Part shown: piece after piece, positions 5,557-5,812 of the stretch
Numbering within the stretch: position 1 is the first letter of the stretch
How the letters are laid out: every line of letters begins with the position of its first letter
DNA from: Haloarculaceae archaeon
GTDB taxonomy: Archaea; Halobacteriota; Halobacteria; Halobacteriales; Haloarculaceae
Length of the DNA: 5,812 nucleotides
Reading direction: 5' to 3'
Assembly: GCA_018609665.1 (NCBI GenBank)
Contig: JAHENN010000231.1
Coordinates: forward strand, 1-5,812
Program-made: the position numbers and the translations under genes
Notes under the pieces: generated by a model
What the model was told of the DNA's origin: nothing
What the model saw: only the letters and a program-made list of their open reading frames with translations
Databases searched by the model: none

Positions 5557-5756
5557 TGTTCTATTGGTTCCGGCCGCCGGTTCACCTCTGCGAGTCGGCC
5601 TCGGCCGAGCGGGCGCTCTGCGGGGAGCCGGTCACCGGGCTGTCGCCGACGGTCCGGCCGCTGCCGGACGACGCCGACCCGGCGGCGTACTTCGCGGACC
5701 GGGAGGCCGACGTCTGCGGGAACTGCGAGCGGATGCTCGAGGCCCGGCGGCGGTAG
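5556..5756 (+). CDS. 66-residue four-cysteine putative zinc-binding protein
   Basis: I do not recognise a named family. The product is 66 residues with H10, C12, C22, C54 and C57. HLCE and ALCGEP in the first third and VCGNCERML at the end suggest a zinc-ribbon-like site built from C12/C22 and the C54-x2-C57 knuckle, joined by a Pro/Asp-rich middle (TVRPLPDDADPAAYFADRE). The N-terminus MFYWFRPPVH is aromatic and too short for a membrane anchor. The frame is open far upstream as a by-product of G+C content, but the ATG at 5556 overlaps the FAH stop (TGATG) and gives a compact protein containing all four cysteines. No SD is seen just before it, so translation probably relies on coupling to the FAH gene. 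Partner protein, RNA or DNA binding are all possible. Confidence 0.72.
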   Translation: MFYWFRPPVHLCESASAERALCGEPVTGLSPTVRPLPDDADPAAYFADREADVCGNCERMLEARRR

Positions 5757-5762
5757 CCGCCG
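5748..5762. repeat. inverted repeat over the small-gene stop codon
   Basis: CGGCGG, TAG, CCGCCG: a perfect 6-bp stem whose 3-nt loop is the stop codon of the small gene. It sits at a convergent junction with 8 nt between stop codons. No T-rich run follows on either strand, which argues against a standard archaeal terminator, and GC-rich sequence produces such stems by chance. Confidence 0.35.
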
Positions 5763-5764
5763 TC

Positions 5765-5812
5765 TCAGAGGAACGCCGGCGGCATCCCGAGCAGCCCGGA
5801 GACGACCAGCAG
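5765..5812 (-). CDS. C-terminal 15 codons of an unidentified minus-strand gene
   Basis: On the minus strand, bases 5812-5765 read LLVVSGLLGMPPAFL followed by TGA. The residues are hydrophobic, as at the end of a transmembrane segment, so a membrane protein is plausible. Only the tail is in the window, so neither the family nor the reading frame can be confirmed. If real, it converges on the small four-cysteine gene with 8 nt between the two stop codons. Confidence 0.45.
   Translation of the reverse strand: MLVVSGLLGMPPAFL

Overview
The window is chromosomal DNA of a halophilic archaeon (class Halobacteria). Three things point there: very high G+C with GC-rich third positions, strongly acidic proteins (many Asp/Glu, few Lys), and TATA-like boxes 26-30 nt upstream of start codons with almost no room for a 5' leader. 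No tRNA, rRNA, CRISPR array, insertion sequence or prophage gene is visible. The exact species cannot be named from the sequence alone.

Bases 1-2353 (+ strand) hold the end of a leucine-biosynthesis operon: the C-terminal half of leuC, then leuD and leuB, joined by overlaps of 1 and 8 nt. LeuC and LeuD form isopropylmalate isomerase, and LeuB oxidises its product. Together they carry out the last two dedicated steps before transamination to leucine.

Bases 2354-4019 (- strand) hold three genes in the order metallo-beta-lactamase-fold hydrolase (UPF0173 type), OsmC-family thiol protein, and an acidic protein of the haloarchaeal DUF5799 type. The gaps are 45 and 43 nt, and each gene has its own TATA-like element upstream. 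The last of them runs head-on into leuB, with the two stop codons directly abutting (TAGCTA).

Bases 4020-4316 are the one sizeable intergenic stretch. It carries divergent promoters at its two edges and a degenerate GC-rich direct repeat in between.

Bases 4317-5756 (+ strand) hold a YjcF/ElaA-like GNAT acetyltransferase, a fumarylacetoacetate-hydrolase-family enzyme, and a 66-residue four-cysteine putative zinc protein that overlaps the hydrolase stop codon by 1 nt. At the right edge (5765-5812) is the last 15 codons of a minus-strand gene with a hydrophobic C-terminus.

The content is mostly ordinary housekeeping and conserved accessory genes. I found no convincing new multi-gene system. 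The most interesting leads are the translationally coupled four-cysteine mini-protein, the repeat in the divergent intergenic region, the zero-gap convergent junction after leuB, and the bacterial-type LeuCD next to an archaeal-looking LeuB.
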